Assembly: GCF_037975245.1 (NCBI RefSeq)
Contig: NC_092562.1
Span: forward strand, 14,043,021 to 14,063,020
From: Apostichopus japonicus
Lineage: Eukaryota > Echinodermata > Holothuroidea > Aspidochirotida > Stichopodidae
DNA length: 20,000 bases
Direction of reading: 5' to 3'
Every line of letters starts with the position of its first letter. Position 1 is the stretch's first letter. The position numbers were made by a program, and so were the translations under genes. A model generated the notes under the pieces. The model was not told the DNA's origin. It saw only the letters and a list, made by a program, of their open reading frames with translations, and ran no database searches. Positions 19,706-20,000 of the stretch are shown here, one piece after another.

Positions 19706-20000
19706 CCAGCATTTGTTTGGGAATAAATAAGAAGATTATGTGCCACTGTTCAATCTAGCCCAATACACACATAACACATTGTTAATTGGTGTTTAGGATG
19801 CACACTTTAGTGTTGAGAATGCACTGCAGTACCCAGTAGAAGCCTATAGGCTACTCACTGTCATTGCACTTGTGTATTGCGAAACGCCAACGTGACAACG
19901 GTAGCGTTACACTAACCATAATACAGTACTAGTGCCAGTGGCCTAACAATTAACTTTAATTTTACCTTCAAATTAAAGGAATAACAGGTAGGCCGATGAT
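19706..20000. other. No feature seen
   Basis: About 295 bases of unique AT-rich sequence with no splice, coding or repeat signal that I can support. Confidence 0.6.

Noticed and set aside
11256-20000. Tyrosine kinase exons for the receptor
   Set aside because: I looked for glycine-loop, HRDLA and DFG-like stretches on the plus strand and found none, so a kinase is not claimed.

Overview
The window looks like AT-rich nuclear DNA from an animal, most likely a marine invertebrate deuterostome such as an echinoderm. This rests on widely spaced exons with GT/AG borders, several (TA)n arrays, a tRNA-derived SINE, LINE-like 3' tails and a receptor ectodomain of the Tie/angiopoietin-receptor kind. 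No bacterial or viral genes, rRNA, functional tRNA or CRISPR were seen. The species is inferred only loosely.

Plus strand, 332-11255: one split gene, with nine candidate coding exons. From 2251 to 10187 every internal exon starts and ends in phase 1. The best-supported part is 7062-9149: an Ig-like exon ending in FYLFVR, joined to two eight-cysteine EGF exons in the order and spacing of vertebrate Tie receptors. Upstream lie an Ig-like exon (5657-5983), a Cys-rich exon (4831-4974), a possible beta-propeller-like exon (2251-2619) and a less certain exon (332-468). Downstream, a third EGF exon (10092-10187) has two in-frame stops and a +1-frame continuation. A short exon (11188-11255) then looks like the start of an Ig domain and ends at TGA. 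No fibronectin III, membrane or kinase exon follows in the window, so the locus encodes a soluble ectodomain or is a decaying paralogue, unless the breaks are assembly errors.

Plus strand, 12614-14294: two pieces that may belong to relatives of the first gene. One is a phase-1 exon ending in a stop (12614-12756), weakly like exon 2251-2619. The other is a clean signal-peptide first exon with a TATA-like box (14243-14294), which would start a further gene whose remaining exons are not recognisable in the window.

Minus strand, about 19050 to 16720: the 3' part of an unrecognised gene, with a terminal exon (17059-16979, stop and a downstream AATAAA) and a preceding exon (18107-17893) that reads well only if one base is missing near 17985. 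An ETS-like promoter motif lies at about 19040.

Repeats fill much of the rest: four (TA)n arrays, one capped by a perfect 22-bp inverted repeat, a decayed TGAT region, a tRNA-derived SINE, nested tandem repeats at 14838-15460, a dense TTAGTC/GACTAA cluster at 16343-16714, a 143-bp duplication at 17468-17753 and three about 190-217-bp tandem units at 19107-19705.
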